From Gracilaria gracilis (taxonomy: Eukaryota; Rhodophyta; Florideophyceae; Gracilariales; Gracilariaceae), in contig JARGSG010000203.1 of the NCBI GenBank assembly GCA_030374805.1, positions 620,001-684,000 on the forward strand: DNA of 64,000 nt, in the 5' to 3' direction. Numbering within the stretch: position 1 is the first letter of the stretch; each line of letters starts with the position of its first letter. The position numbers and the translations under genes were made by a program. A model generated the notes under the pieces. That model did no database searches. It was not told the origin of the DNA and saw nothing but the letters and a program-made list of their open reading frames with translations. Below, one piece after another: positions 46,011-56,992 of the stretch.

Positions 46011-47009
46011 GTTGTCCGTCAACCCGATCGAGAAGATGACAATCGGCGCAGTCAGAGATTTGCAGTTGGGGACCAAGTACTCGTCATGCGTGGTACAGCC
46101 CTAAATCCTTCTGTGAAGTGGCCGACTTTCGTTTCTAAGTTCTACGGTCCATGTCGCATTGTCAGAGCCAATCAAACTCGATACTATCTAATCTCACCTA
46201 ATCGACGTATGTCAAGAAGGGGGATTCACGCAAGAAGGCTCAAACTATATCGCGACCGACGTAAAAACTTAAGGGAAACTCCATTACACAACAACGTTTC
46301 AACCCGAAGGGGTCTACCTCCCTTGATCGCCATGCCAATCGCCGTTGAATATGATGTGTACAATGAAGACATCAACCACTTAGCCTTAGGGATTGGGGGT
46401 AGGAAACTCGAGGATTGGCTCTCCCCTTTGGATTGTGAATCATGGGAAAAACATCGTATTGTTTGGAATTGCTTCCACTTGTGCCTAAGTGTCTACCATC
46501 TGTATGGGCAGCACTTCACTCCCCGTGCCCAAGTAATGCTGGGAAGACTTGCAAAAAGAACGCATCTACAAATGGCAAGACTAGGTGCAGATGAAACAAT
46601 ATTCTTCCTCTACCACTATGTCGTTGCAAAGTATGGATACCTGCCAGCCGCAGCAACGCACGAAAAACAAGTTATGGATTACGTAAGAATGCTTCACCGA
46701 CATGAAGAGTTTGTGGTGGACTTCGAACCGGACCCGGATCACCTCGAGCAGCCCAACCCTTTCAGATACACAACGGAAGAAGTCTCAAGAGATGACCCGT
46801 TGCGACTGCTGAGCGGGGGAGTGTGTGGTGGCGGATTTATGGAAGTGTCCCAATCGGTAGGGACACTCTCCAAAATGTTTTTTTGGTATCTCCATCCACA
46901 TGAAAGAGCGAAGCTTCCACGCTGCGCTCCCTCTCGATCAACAAACCCAGCCCGTCAGCGACGCTGCCGAATGTCTCCACCGTCGTCCCGACCCCTGCGC
47001 GGCGCATAG
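46011..47009 (+). CDS. Gypsy integrase tail fused to unrecognised domain
   Basis: FAVGDQVLVMRGTA and KFYGPCRIVRANQTRYYLI are the SH3-like C-terminal domain of gypsy integrases. After a basic segment (RRGIHARRLKLYRDRRKN) an unfamiliar region of about 200 residues follows (46290-46900). It is helical and rich in Trp, Tyr and His (WEKHRIVWNCFHLCLSVYHLYG, FFLYHYVVAKYGYLPAAATH), then acidic (FVVDFEPDPDHLEQ). It stays open for more than 600 bp in a decaying element. The last 30 codons run into low-complexity Pro/Arg sequence, so the true end may be earlier. I cannot name the domain, and it does not look like a chromodomain. Confidence 0.5.
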   Translation, partial: VVRQPDREDDNRRSQRFAVGDQVLVMRGTALNPSVKWPTFVSKFYGPCRIVRANQTRYYLISPNRRMSRRGIHARRLKLYRDRRKNLRETPLHNNVSTRRGLPPLIAMPIAVEYDVYNEDINHLALGIGGRKLEDWLSPLDCESWEKHRIVWNCFHLCLSVYHLYGQHFTPRAQVMLGRLAKRTHLQMARLGADETIFFLYHYVVAKYGYLPAAATHEKQVMDYVRMLHRHEEFVVDFEPDPDHLEQPNPFRYTTEEVSRDDPLRLLSGGVCGGGFMEVSQSVGTLSKMFFWYLHPHERAKLPRCAPSRSTNPARQRRCRMSPPSSRPLRGA

Positions 47010-47960
47010 GCGCGCTGCCATCATATCTTTCGGGCGTTGGCTGCCGTGCGTTTCCGCTTAAGTATATGCAGACCCCCGTTGCGCCGCCACAACAGCACAG
47101 AAGGAAAGCGCTGGCGGCGGTGCCCGTGGCGCCGTCGCCATTGTAGTGCAATAGAATCAGCCCATGTTAGGTATGCATAGTAGCATAGTAGTAGTTTAGT
47201 GTGCACAAGGTGCCCCTCAGGGTGTCCCCATGTGGGGCTCATGCACTGTGTTGTGCCAGACCTCAGGGACCCTTTTGTAGATAGATTGTTTATTTTTTTT
47301 CGACACGTGGCTGCTGTCCCCCGAGATGCACTTAAGCACCTCCCGCTGGGCAGAGCTGACCGTGGTAAACCTCAGCCACCCAATTCTTCATCGTCTAGTT
47401 TCCCATAGGGTCGTTCTGCCGCCGCTACCGGTGCTGCACGCCTGTCGGGTGCTCCGTTGTTATCGTCGCTGCACGCTCCTTCGTCCCTGCTTGGGTGCTG
47501 CGCATAGTATCCCTATTTCTTGGGCAATATTGATACTCACTCGCGTAAGTGTACTTCAGCCATAATGGAAATCACAGAAGGGACTGGTGCTGCGCCGCGC
47601 GCCGCCGATACTATCACTAGCGCTGATTACTAGTGGTTTGTGGGTGCTAGGTTCGCGTGCGTCGCTACTACTCGTCGTACTGTTGCTACTGTGGTCGTCG
47701 CGCGCGACTGTATTGCTCTGAGTGTTGTCGCCGCTCTCTTCGCCCTTATGACTGCTGTGCTGCCGCCGCCAGAGGACTCGCTGCTAGGGCGTCGCGTGCC
47801 GCTGCCACCAAAGCGACGGTGCAGGGATGCTGTTTCTCGTGCTCCCCGCTTTCTCGCGCTTGAAGCAAAGTGAGAGACATCAGGCAATTCTTGCATTTAC
47901 TCAATTAAATGTTCGCAAATTATGGTATCATATGAAAACTAATCAGGAGTAGGTGCGCCC
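47010..47960. other. GC-rich interval, no gene
   Basis: Open frames on both strands are low-complexity (Arg, Ala, Ser, Pro) and mutually overlapping. No domain was recognised. The 3' end of the gypsy element probably lies here, but no LTR partner was identified. Confidence 0.45.
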
Positions 47961-48383
47961 TTACATAGAAATTTGATGCTGAGACTTCAATACTTGGTAT
48001 ATTTTCGGCGCCAGGCACGCAGAGGAAGCTCCGTCTTCTGGATTTTGGTGGCATATCGCGATGCTACAAAGGACACCGCGTATGTAGACAGAAGGGATAC
48101 GAGGGACATCAGCATAGAGTTGCAGGAGGCAGACGTCAGCATCAATCGTGTTTTGAACAAGGTCCATGAGAAGCTTTTTGAAGTCATCCAAACGAGAAGA
48201 CCGAGAAGATTGAGCACTGGGGTTGCAGTCCTTTTCGTCGGAATCATCATTCGAGGTAATAGTGAAGCTAGAGAAAGCCTCTTCAGCTTCGTACTCTAAG
48301 ACGGTAGAACGAAGGCGGGGGACGTCAGACCTATCGGTATCGTCACCGGTAAGCTGACGAATGTGACTCGTGGCATCGGTCAT
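47961..48383 (-). CDS. Hypothetical acidic protein (140 aa)
   Basis: Intronless minus frame from ATG 48383. Residues 1-60 are acidic and Ser/Thr-rich (DDTDRSDVPRL, EYEAEEAFSSF, NDDSDEKD). A helical middle (DDFKKLLMDLVQNTIDADVCLLQLY) and a C-terminal half with three cysteines follow. There is no signal peptide or membrane segment and no recognised family. Overlapping frames on the plus strand mirror it. The acidic, non-repetitive composition and helical middle favour this strand. It could equally be a chance frame in noncoding DNA. Confidence 0.35.
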   Translation of the reverse strand: MTDATSHIRQLTGDDTDRSDVPRLRSTVLEYEAEEAFSSFTITSNDDSDEKDCNPSAQSSRSSRLDDFKKLLMDLVQNTIDADVCLLQLYADVPRIPSVYIRGVLCSIAICHQNPEDGASSACLAPKIYQVLKSQHQISM

Positions 48384-49693
48384 GTTGATGGCGGGTAGAG
48401 CTTACGCAACGTAGGATACCAGATCAACCTGAGCATGGAATCGCACGATCTATATGTGTACCCACGAAGAATGACTACTCACTGCCCTCTTACCACATAT
48501 CATGATTTGGTGGGCCTAATCAAGAATATACCCATGGTGAGTTGAGAGTATTTGTCACCATGCCAAGCTGGCACGGGATGGCTTTTGTACTAGGTTATTC
48601 ATGAACAACGATTATACAATGATACGAAAGTCTATATAAACCCCCGAGTTGGGGCCTCACAGCCAACCCAACTCGGGCAGACCACTTCCCATCGACGACC
48701 CTCGCCCCGAAAATCGCTACCGACCCTTCCTCCTCCCCTTTTATTCGTCACCCTCCAACTTTTTAAGGCAACCACCCGCTACCCTCTCGCACAGACTGTG
48801 TCTCCCTTGCCGACAACCATCTATCTTGAGTATATAGGTGGTTTGGTCTCCCACGTCCTTTGCTACTACGCTGCAGTGCTCTGCCCACGTAGGGCTGGTG
48901 TTTCACTGCCGCTTGCTTTCTTTCTGGAGCAGTACCGCGTCAACCATAGTTGGGGCTTCCGCCGTTTTGTTTTACGCTGGCTCTAACGTGAAGCTACCAC
49001 TAAAGTTCTGCATTCAACCGCAAGTTAAAGCTATTTTGTGGTTCTGTGGTGCTCGACGCGCCAAACTAGTTCGTTGCACTGCCGTTAAGGCTGGTACCCC
49101 CTGGCATTTGTGTTGTTTTTTGTGGGTTTGTCACCACCCGCGTCATTTGGTTGTTGCTGTGTCAAAAATGACGTCCACATGTATTGTAACGAAGATGGCG
49201 TTTTTGAAAATATGTTTCGATTTTATGTTAGAAATTTGACTAAGAAAATCCGGGAATAAAACGCTGACTAAGCTTACAGACACCACCATTACAGGCTGAG
49301 CTTGGAAGTGAAGTGGACCTAGTTAGGTCTTGACAACCGTTGAGTATTTGGGCTACAGATGGTTGCGAAGTGAGTATATATGTACACTATGTGACGGAGA
49401 TTTTTTCAGTTTCGGCTACCGTTGGTAACTGACGGAACGTAATTTCAGTACGAGTCGAGCTCCGGAATGCAGTAACTTCTAGAAAGAACAAGAAGAAAGA
49501 ACAAACGAAAACAGCAGTTATTAAACAACCAATATTCCAGTGATCTAATGCTTACTGCCGGTTTGCTTCCCCTAAGAGAAAACGGGACGGCCAGGTATCT
49601 ACGCTGACTACACCCATCGTACATCCTGAAATGACAAGGAGGTGGAACATAGATCGTAACGAATCTTGTGACTCAATCCTGTGACTCCGAACT
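48384..49693. other. Intergenic region with TATA box and hairpin
   Basis: 48633-48640 is TATATAAA, followed directly by a perfect 11-bp-stem hairpin (CCCGAGTTGGG 48643-48653 with CCCAACTCGGG 48667-48677). Two plus-strand frames follow (48649-48837 and 48838-49239), neither with a known domain. A transcript starting near the hairpin is plausible. From 49240 on there is nothing to annotate. Confidence 0.4.
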
Positions 49694-49895
49694 TGTCGTG
49701 CGGGAGGCAGACAGACAAGCATGTAGCAGAGACAGTTGCGCCCCGCTTCAAGCTGAGCTCTAATTAGTTAATACTGTGGCTATAGAACACGACTTAAAGC
49801 CACAAACACCTTGCAGAACCGTCCGCGGGTCTCGTTAAAAGCCCCACGGACGGATGAGAAAAACTACAGATGTCCCGGCAGGCGTCTGGTTGAAA
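49694..49895. repeat. Dispersed repeat, copy 2
   Basis: Matches 14945-15200 in the same orientation: GGCAGACAGACAAGCAT, AGCAGAGACAGTTGCGCC, GTCCGCGGGTCT and GGCGTCTG in order, with indels between them. The internal duplication of copy 1 is lacking here, so this copy is shorter. Confidence 0.65.
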
Positions 49896-51561
49896 AAAAT
49901 GTGCAGCAGAGTGTGGCGAGAGGCGTCTGGTTGAAGCTCTCTGCCCCTCTCTCCTCCCTCTGCTCCACAGGACTAACGAACGACCTATTGCTAAGCACTG
50001 ATGCTCGAAAAAGGGCTGCAATTTCTGCTCAACTATAGAAGGCACTGGTGGCTGCAATTAACCACTCACATAGACCGGTTCCATATATATATGACGGAGT
50101 CGGATGGCTACTGCTTGCGGGTATCCTGCCATCTCACTTGGGCGAGTGACCCCCGGAATCGTTCTTACAATCAGATGAACAGCAATAAGTCACAAGCTTC
50201 AAATTTCAACTTGCTCTCAATTTCTTGCGCCGGTGACCGACCAGAGCACTGGATCCGAATTCCGGTCTCGAGCGAGGTGTAACGCGATTGAGCCGGAGTT
50301 GGCGTTCAAGAAGCTCGACTTCTTCACTAGCGCACACCTCGGAGCTCTTGATCTTCACTCCACTCCACCAACCTTAGGTTTTCGCCTTCCTGAGCGTCAA
50401 TCATTCGCCTCGGGAGATCTACAAATACTTCTTGTCCCCTTCCCCTCCGCTCTGTTCTTTACTTCTCGCTCGTTGATTATCTGCATCTGTCAATCTTACG
50501 GATAACTTGAAAGTGAAACCATTACATCGAGAGGAATACATAGCGGTTCTAGAAATACATTCTGGGTTTCAAGCCGCACAAAACAACTGAATCAATGACG
50601 CTGTGGCCCAGAATCCTGCAGATCAGATGACGACAGGGCTTTTCGCATTCCATCTCATGAAGAGGGAAGTGCGCTTTGCCGACCAATCGTCCAAGAAGGA
50701 GGTGGCCCCGGGTGTTCGAATTCATTCAGCCCCTCTTCATCCGAGCCATTCGGAGAATCCAGCGGCTACCTAATCTAGCTATCCGCTCCCCAGGAGAATG
50801 CGGGAACCAAAAGCTTGGTTCTCATCTGGGAGTTAAACATATTCCAAGCGCGTTCAATTAGTAGATGTAAGTTTTCTAACAAGGGCAGTTCAGCCATTTA
50901 CTGCATACAAATCCCAGCATTGTGCCCTCGAGTTATTGAATCCATTTCTTTTCCAAGGATAAGGTTGAAAAGGTTTTTCCAAGCTTATACTTCACAATTC
51001 CTATATTTTCCCACAAGTTGTAAAACTGATTCTTAGTTTCAAACAATCCCTCCAACGCTCTCAACCATGTTTTATTGGTATCGATGAATACAGAGCATAA
51101 CCATCTTATTATATTGAGATAGACTATGAAGGAATAGAAAGTTGATGATGTTCATGTAATAACCGTATTTTATCAGAAACTCATATTAGTCGTGCGGTAT
51201 AAGTTCTTTCTTACAAAAAATTTTATTTGATGTAAAAGAGGTTTGGCAACAACGTATAAAAAGTGTTGAGTATAGCTCTAAACGAATGCAATATTAGAAA
51301 GAACTTTTTGTTGCGAACATATGTTTGATCTAAAATAGAGGGCTTGGATGCACGAAAAAAGGTTAGACGATAGCTATGACAATGTATCGGATGTTCTCTT
51401 TAATATCCGGTAGATCAATACTTTGTTTCTAACTTAAAATCAAAGCGAAATGCATGGTAACCATAAAAACTCCCTGAATGAAGATTCAATTAGTTCAAGT
51501 GAATATACAATTCTTGGAAGAAACTCAAAGTCAACAGAAACTTATGACTCGAATATATTTT
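49896..51561. other. Interval without recognised gene
   Basis: Short frames only. GC content falls from about 51050 into AT-rich DNA, typical of the transposon remnant that follows. Confidence 0.5.
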
Positions 51562-52440
51562 TCAAACTACGGAGAAGGAATCGTTGTCAATTGTCTTTGA
51601 ATATTCATCACCAATTAACTCTCTTAAATCGATGTAGACCATTCGCACACCATTTCCCTGCCAAATAAGATTGTATTTTTCGGAAATGTGCGTTTGAACT
51701 CGAAACGGTAAGGGAATTCGAGCAAAAGATTCATCATCATCTGAACTTCGTTTTCGAAGCTGTCGTAGAGCGTTATAAAAACCCACTATCTTGGGATGAT
51801 ATGATTTCAATGAGCTTTGATCAGATGAGTTCAACCACCTTCGGTGCATTAACTCAATATTTACCAACGGCAATGGTTACGTTACCACAAATTCCAGATA
51901 TTCGCTTTCATCGACTACATTAACAGAAAACATGCCTTGACCAACTCCAGATGGCAGTACAATAGAAATACTTAGCCGTTTTGCAGTAGTCACAGGCTCA
52001 ACCCAAGAGGAGATTAAATGTAAAGGCTTGAATTGATTCTGGACAGTCACTAACCCAGATCCATCTCCATGTCTAGCCCCAACAGAACTCTCACCTGAAG
52101 GGCTCTCTTCGATATTGTAAGCCTTCTGTTTTTTGCTTGAAGAATTCGTGCATCTTCGATCTAAGGCAATTCCGGCATTTTCTGACGAAAACAAAATGTG
52201 AGATAAAGCAATGTAGAGTCATATTTTTGATTGGAACTTACGCTCTCTCTCTCTCCGTATTCCCTTTTCAGAGAATTAAATTTTGCTCTGAATGTTTGCA
52301 GTTTATGCTGCTTAAAAGCTTTTTCAGATTCCCATACATCACGAGGCTGCTCTGTCCCATTAAGATCCTTGCATTCAAACTTAGCTCTTAGAAGCTTAAC
52401 GGCGGTAGAGTTTTTTTGTTAGTTTGGCAGGCATTCTGAT
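51562..52440 (-). pseudogene. DDE-transposon partner ORF, copy C
   Basis: Minus strand. The N-terminal exon (52440 to about 52240) reads NSTAVKLLRAKF, RDVWESEKAFKQHKLQTF and RAKFNSLKRE. A donor-like GTAAGTTCC follows, and the second exon resumes near 52190. 52194-51877 has PLHLISSWVEPVTTAKRLSI and VLPSGVGQGMFSVNV and closes in TAA. The frame continues at once as PLPLVNIELMHRRWL to IPLPFRVQTHISEKY and VRMVYIDLRELIGDEY. That TAA sits where copy A has Trp (CWPTGLSHVE), so two G-to-A changes from TGG would explain it. No transposase is recognisable beside it. The family is unknown to me. Confidence 0.6.
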
Positions 52441-53543
52441 GAAACGAAATTCTATGCAGATGAGGTTGAGGGAACTTCGATGATGGTGGAATCGCTTTCG
52501 AGATCTACGGTGTCCTTTTTATTGCGTTTCAGATGCCAAAGGACTTTGTCTTCAGTTTACTATGGGGCGCTGTTATTTCAAACAACAAGGTACTGTTATC
52601 GGTTGGGTTTCGGCAATCTGTCCGAAATCCATCGTTGTGCAGTGGGAAGAGGAACGTCTCACAAACAATACGATTGGCACAGGAGCCTGCCTCGCTCCCT
52701 TTCTGAGCTATGAGGCTACGAAGTGTGCCTTTATATACGGATACTGAGCGACCGTTCGGTTAACTACGATGACGTACAACTAGGAATGGAGTAAAGATAG
52801 TTTGTACGTCACACAGAAATGTGTACGTGTTCACAACTGTATGTTGGAGACTAATTCACAACACTTGCATATCCCAAACTGGGGCTTTACCTGCTTCCAA
52901 GATTGTAAAATTACACTCAGCTACGTCCGAGAGGTATTTGTGCGACTGGGTCACACATGAAAGCTGTTTGAACCTGTTGTGGTCCACATAATTTTTAAGG
53001 GGTTTAGGAGAATAACAGCATTTTATATAATTTTCAAAACATAATTTCGATATCATATTCTACACTTCTGAAGGTTGTCTAGTATACGAAAGCCTTGAAG
53101 AGTTCTGTCCCTTCAAAAGTACATAGCGCTGTTCTCCATGTAGTGTAGAGGTACTAGTAACAGTTTCGAAATAAAAAATGCATGTTTTCTATCGAATATT
53201 TATCAAATAGTTTCTCAAAAATGTGCCAAAACAGTACAGTTTTGTACATTGTAGAGGATATTACCTCAATATGAAGGATGTTTTATTGAAAAAAAGTTCT
53301 TTCCGCTACTTGCGGTTCAATGTAGGACAGCGATAGGTAAAGATATTTGAGCAGATATGGAGATTTGAGGCGAATATTTTGGAACTCTTTTTCGTCTTGG
53401 TATCTGTTAACGATTGTTTCGAAAATGACGATGGGTTACATTGAAAGCAAAAAAGTTTCGTTTTTATGCTGTGTGACACGGGGTGTAAGAGAATCATAGT
53501 CAAAGCCATTCATTTCGAATCACGACCATTTAATTCAAATTCA
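52441..53543. other. AT-rich interval, no gene recognised
   Basis: 52562-52747 is a 61-codon frame (GRCYFKQQGTVIGWVSA) of unknown nature. The rest is short frames in AT-rich DNA. Confidence 0.4.
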
Positions 53544-53546
53544 TGA

Positions 53547-53576
53547 GAGTTCGTGTTTGAACGCAAACACGAACTC
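53547..53576. repeat. 12-bp-stem hairpin at start of gypsy LTR
   Basis: GAGTTCGTGTTT (53547-53558) and AAACACGAACTC (53565-53576) are perfect complements around a 6-nt loop, a few bases into the presumed LTR. Similar in placement to the copia LTR hairpin. Confidence 0.7.
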
Positions 53577-53746
53577 ACGTACTGCTAGAGTACTTAATGT
53601 GTTGCCTCCTTCTCATAGTTCTAGAGAAGAGAGACAACACTCATACATTGGAAACTGAGTTTCATCCAGACGAGAGAGTCTCCCGCTTGTCCACTCTCTT
53701 ACAATTGGTAGCATCAGCTTTTGATTTCGGAACTACCCTCTAACAC

Positions 53747-54788
53747 GATGCGTCGTTCAACTCAAAATCACGATCCACAGGACAGCGAGTCTGCTCACGC
53801 TTCAGATTCGTTGGCCCAACTACAACAACAGATTTAACTGCTGCAAGAAACAGTCGAACAGCAAGCCAACGTGATACAGTCCCTTCAGAACGCAAATGCA
53901 AATGCAATCGTCCCAAGCGAAGCACAGAACAGTACAACCAGCTCGAACACTTTCAAGTCCCCTCCAGTTTCCATGTTTTCTGGAAAGCCGTCAGACCGAA
54001 CGATAGAAAAAGTACAGAGCTTCTTTTATTCCATACAGAAGTACGGTGTTTTGTGCAACTACACACCATAAAAGATGTTGGCTCTAGCTGAATGCCATTT
54101 TCAAGATCGCGCAGCCACTTGGATTATGCGTCTTGAGCGTGATGGTAAGAAACCGGCTTCAATAGAAGAACTGCGGGAAGCTATGATCAGAGAATTCGTA
54201 CCAGCAAACGAGATTGCTCAAGCTCGAATCAAACTCATGGAAATTCGTAGTGATGAATACAAGAAGTTGGAAGATTTTATTGCAAAGTTCGAAGACCTCA
54301 TCCTGTTATGCAACACCCCACCCAATGAGCCTTATATTTATTTCTTCAACAGCCTACCGAAGCATTACAAGGGTAAATTTGCAGAGAAGTTTCCTAATTC
54401 TCAGCCAATAGACAGATATGGCGGCGCAAACATGCAATGCGCATTCGACTATGCCAGGACACTGGAGCTGTCGATGAGAATGTCTTCTAGTAGTTCTTCT
54501 GCGAATCAGAAGGACAAGAAGTCTAATGGTTATCGCAACAAGACTTCGAAGAGTAAAGGATATAGTGCGGATGACAAAGACTCCAGCCAGTCTGAGAAGA
54601 GTTCCGGTGCTCTCTCCTGGGGTCTTGCACAGAAAGGCGAAGGAAAGCTGTATCGTGCTAATGAAAGGTACTGCATTTGCGGACGCAGACCTTCAGCGAT
54701 CCTGCTCATGCCTGCAGAAAGGAGATTGAGAGACGCAGGCAGGAAAAAGAGTCAAAAAATTAACTCAGCCGCACCTGTGTGCGGCTAA
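53747..54788 (+). pseudogene. gag: Gypsy Gag, with stops
   Basis: Starts at ATG 53747 (MRRSTQNHDPQDSESAH). A TAA near 53836 interrupts a coiled-coil-like stretch (LQQQI, then LLQETVEQQANVIQSL). A second TAA at about 54069-54071 lies before KMLALAECHF. The Gag core is then open at 54075-54788 (ATWIMRLERDG, REFVPANEIAQARIKLMEI, LEDFIAKFEDLILLC, YFFNSLPKHYKGKF). A Ser/Lys-rich tail follows, and the expected zinc-knuckle area near 54660 is frameshifted. Confidence 0.7.
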
Positions 54789-54849
54789 CCAGCATGACTC
54801 GGACACGTCATGTTTACACCTCTCTGCACTTCACTTTAGAGAGGAGAAA

Positions 54850-56334
54850 CAATGGATGTACGACATCTCTCTTGACGGACATCCGTTAGAAGCCGTAATC
54901 GATTCTTTTGCTTCCCATAATTTTATGGCTTAAAATGAGGCTAGAGCGTTGGGACTACACGTCGATTCGGTTGATTCTCTTGAAGTTGAACTTGGAGACA
55001 GTTCAAGGACAGATGTAATTGGCGAAGTGACAGCAGTTTTGAACGTCAACGGACATCTTTCAAGAGAAAAGATATTCATCATTAATATGGATGAGGGCAA
55101 TGAGAGTCTACTTTTGATTATTGGACGGACCTGGTTAGAAGCACAGAACCCACAGATAAATTGGAAAACAAATCAGTTAACGATCCAGAGATCTGATGGC
55201 ACCCAGGTCACAGTAGCGTCAAAGAGAAACATCAAAAACAGGAGTGACGCTCCTTGTTTCAAAATGATGTCATTTAAGAAGCTGAAGAAAATCATGAAGA
55301 GCGGAAACTGTGAACTATTTGCTGCACAAATTACACAAGAAGTTGCAGAGAATCTCAGAAACGTAGATTGTGCGGATTTCTTCAAGCCCTTATTGAACGA
55401 ATTTAATGACAATTTTCGTGAGGAGCTTCCCCAAGAACTGCCACCTACGCGAGGGATGGAGTTGGAAATAAACACCGTACCAGGAGCCAAACCACCAGTA
55501 AGACCTGTTATACGGTTATCAACTTCTGAACTGAAAGAGCTTAAGAAACAGTTAACAACGCTCTTAGAGAAAGGTCGCATTCGTCCTTCGACCTCACCTT
55601 ATGGAGCACCGGTATTCTTTATCAAGAAAAAGAACGGTGACCTCAGAATGGTCTGCGATTATCGTGCTTTAAACAAAATCACAGTACCAGACGCCAATCC
55701 TATTCCTCTTATCAACGAAACGCTCGATCAAATATCAGGAGCTAAGATTCTCTCCCAAATTGATCTAATATGGGGCTACCATCAGATGAGGATAAAGGAT
55801 GAGGATTGCCATAAGACTGCAATTAGAACAAGGTTCGGGTCTTTCGAATGGAAACTCATGTGTTTTGGACTCAGAAACGCTCCTGCTGCGTTCACTAGAT
55901 TGCTTTCAAACCTACTGAATGAACTGTGTGGGGAATGTATGGTTTTGTACTTGGACGATATTTTAATATACAGCAAATCTGAACACGAACACCGAGAACA
56001 CCTGCGAAGACTCTTCAAAATTCTACGGAAGAACAAGATCTACATCAGACCTAGCAAGTGTCGCTTCGGCGCAACTGAGGTACATTATTTGGGATACAGT
56101 GTGAATGATCATGGAATAAGCACGCAGGGAAGATTGGTCAAAGCAATTACAGATTGGACTACCCCAAAATCAGTGAAAGACGTACAACGTTTCTTGGGCC
56201 TTACAAATTTCTACAGGCGTTTCATTCGAAACTACGCGTCAATTATTTGTCCTGTATCTGACATTGTTCGTCAAAAAGTCTTTGTATGGAATCCAAGCCA
56301 TGATGAGGCATTCAACACTCTCAAAAACCAATGA
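54850..56334 (+). pseudogene. pol: Gypsy protease and reverse transcriptase
   Basis: Protease: the frame from about 54850 reads YDISLDGHPLEAVIDSFASHNFM, where the canonical D-[ST]-G-A is DSFA (the catalytic Gly is lost). A TAA near 54931 closes that part. The frame 54949-56334 covers the rest of protease (LLLIIGRTWLEAQNP) and a near-complete RT: RIRPSTSPYGAPVFF, LRMVCDYRALNKITV, SQIDLIWGYHQMRI, FGLRNAPAAFTRLL, the intact catalytic YLDDILIYS, FLGLTNFYRRFIRNYAS. 461 codons stay open, the best-preserved RT in the window. Confidence 0.85.
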
Positions 56335-56729
56335 CTACGGCACCGCTTTTGCGACATCCATCATCCGAGACGGACTTTGTGCTCACCACTGACGCTTCTA
56401 AAAATGCTGTAGGAGCCACTTTAGAACAGAACGGACATCGAGTAGCCTGTTTATCGCATCGATTGTCAGACACTGAGACGCGCTGGGACACAGGAGATCA
56501 GGAACTCCTTGCGGTCATGATTGCATTTCGCGAATGGGCGGTATATCTACGAGACAGACCCTTTGTTCTACGCACGGATCATGAACCCATACGATACCTG
56601 CAGTCTAAACAGAAGCTCTCAGGTCGCCAAATGAGATGGTTTGATGAATTACAGAGCTTTGATTTTGAGGTTCAACACATCTCAGGTTCCAAGAACGGCT
56701 TGTCCACTCTCTTACATGAAGCGTTATAG
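56331..56729 (+). pseudogene. Gypsy RNase H, truncated
   Basis: Overlaps the RT end in another frame (ATG 56331), implying a small indel. TTDASKNAVGATLEQ (first Asp), SHRLSDTETRWDTGDQELLAV and VLRTDHEPIRYL are typical of gypsy RNase H. The usual ending N-x-x-A-D-x-L-S-R is replaced by KNGLSTLLHEAL, because 56698-56716 is LTR-end sequence. The domain is cut at the deletion junction. Confidence 0.8.
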
Positions 56730-56992
56730 GTTACTCATCGGGCCCATTTTGGTAACTGTGCAATACGTGTTTTAAATATAGTAGCACAAATTTATGAAAC
56801 AGAAGAGACCCTTGAATTTGAAGTAGAGCGATTCCCTTGATCTCTGGTTAAGGCGCATCATATGTATTGGAAGCAAAATGGTTGTTTACACCAAATATGA
56901 ACACATTGCATATTGCACGACCTCAAGTTCGCATACTTAAAGAGGAAAAGCATTCTTTCCCTTCCGCTTCCGCCTAACCAACCACTGTTCAA

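Larger units (their letters stand above)
53544..56716 (+). mobile_element. Internally deleted Ty3/gypsy element
   Basis: Probable 5' LTR 53544-53703 (TGAGAG ... CTTACA), primer-site-like ATTGGTAGCATCAGC just after it, then gag, protease, RT and RNase H. The element stops in the end of RNase H. The final 19 bases, GCTTGTCCACTCTCTTACA at 56698-56716, equal the last 19 bases of the 5' LTR at 53685-53703. The simplest reading is a deletion that removed integrase and most of the 3' LTR. No target duplication is visible at the chosen ends, so the left edge is tentative. Confidence 0.7.

Noticed and set aside
47630..47896. Arg/Ala/Ser-rich minus-strand frame
   Set aside because: Low-complexity mirror of repetitive plus-strand DNA; no conserved segment visible.
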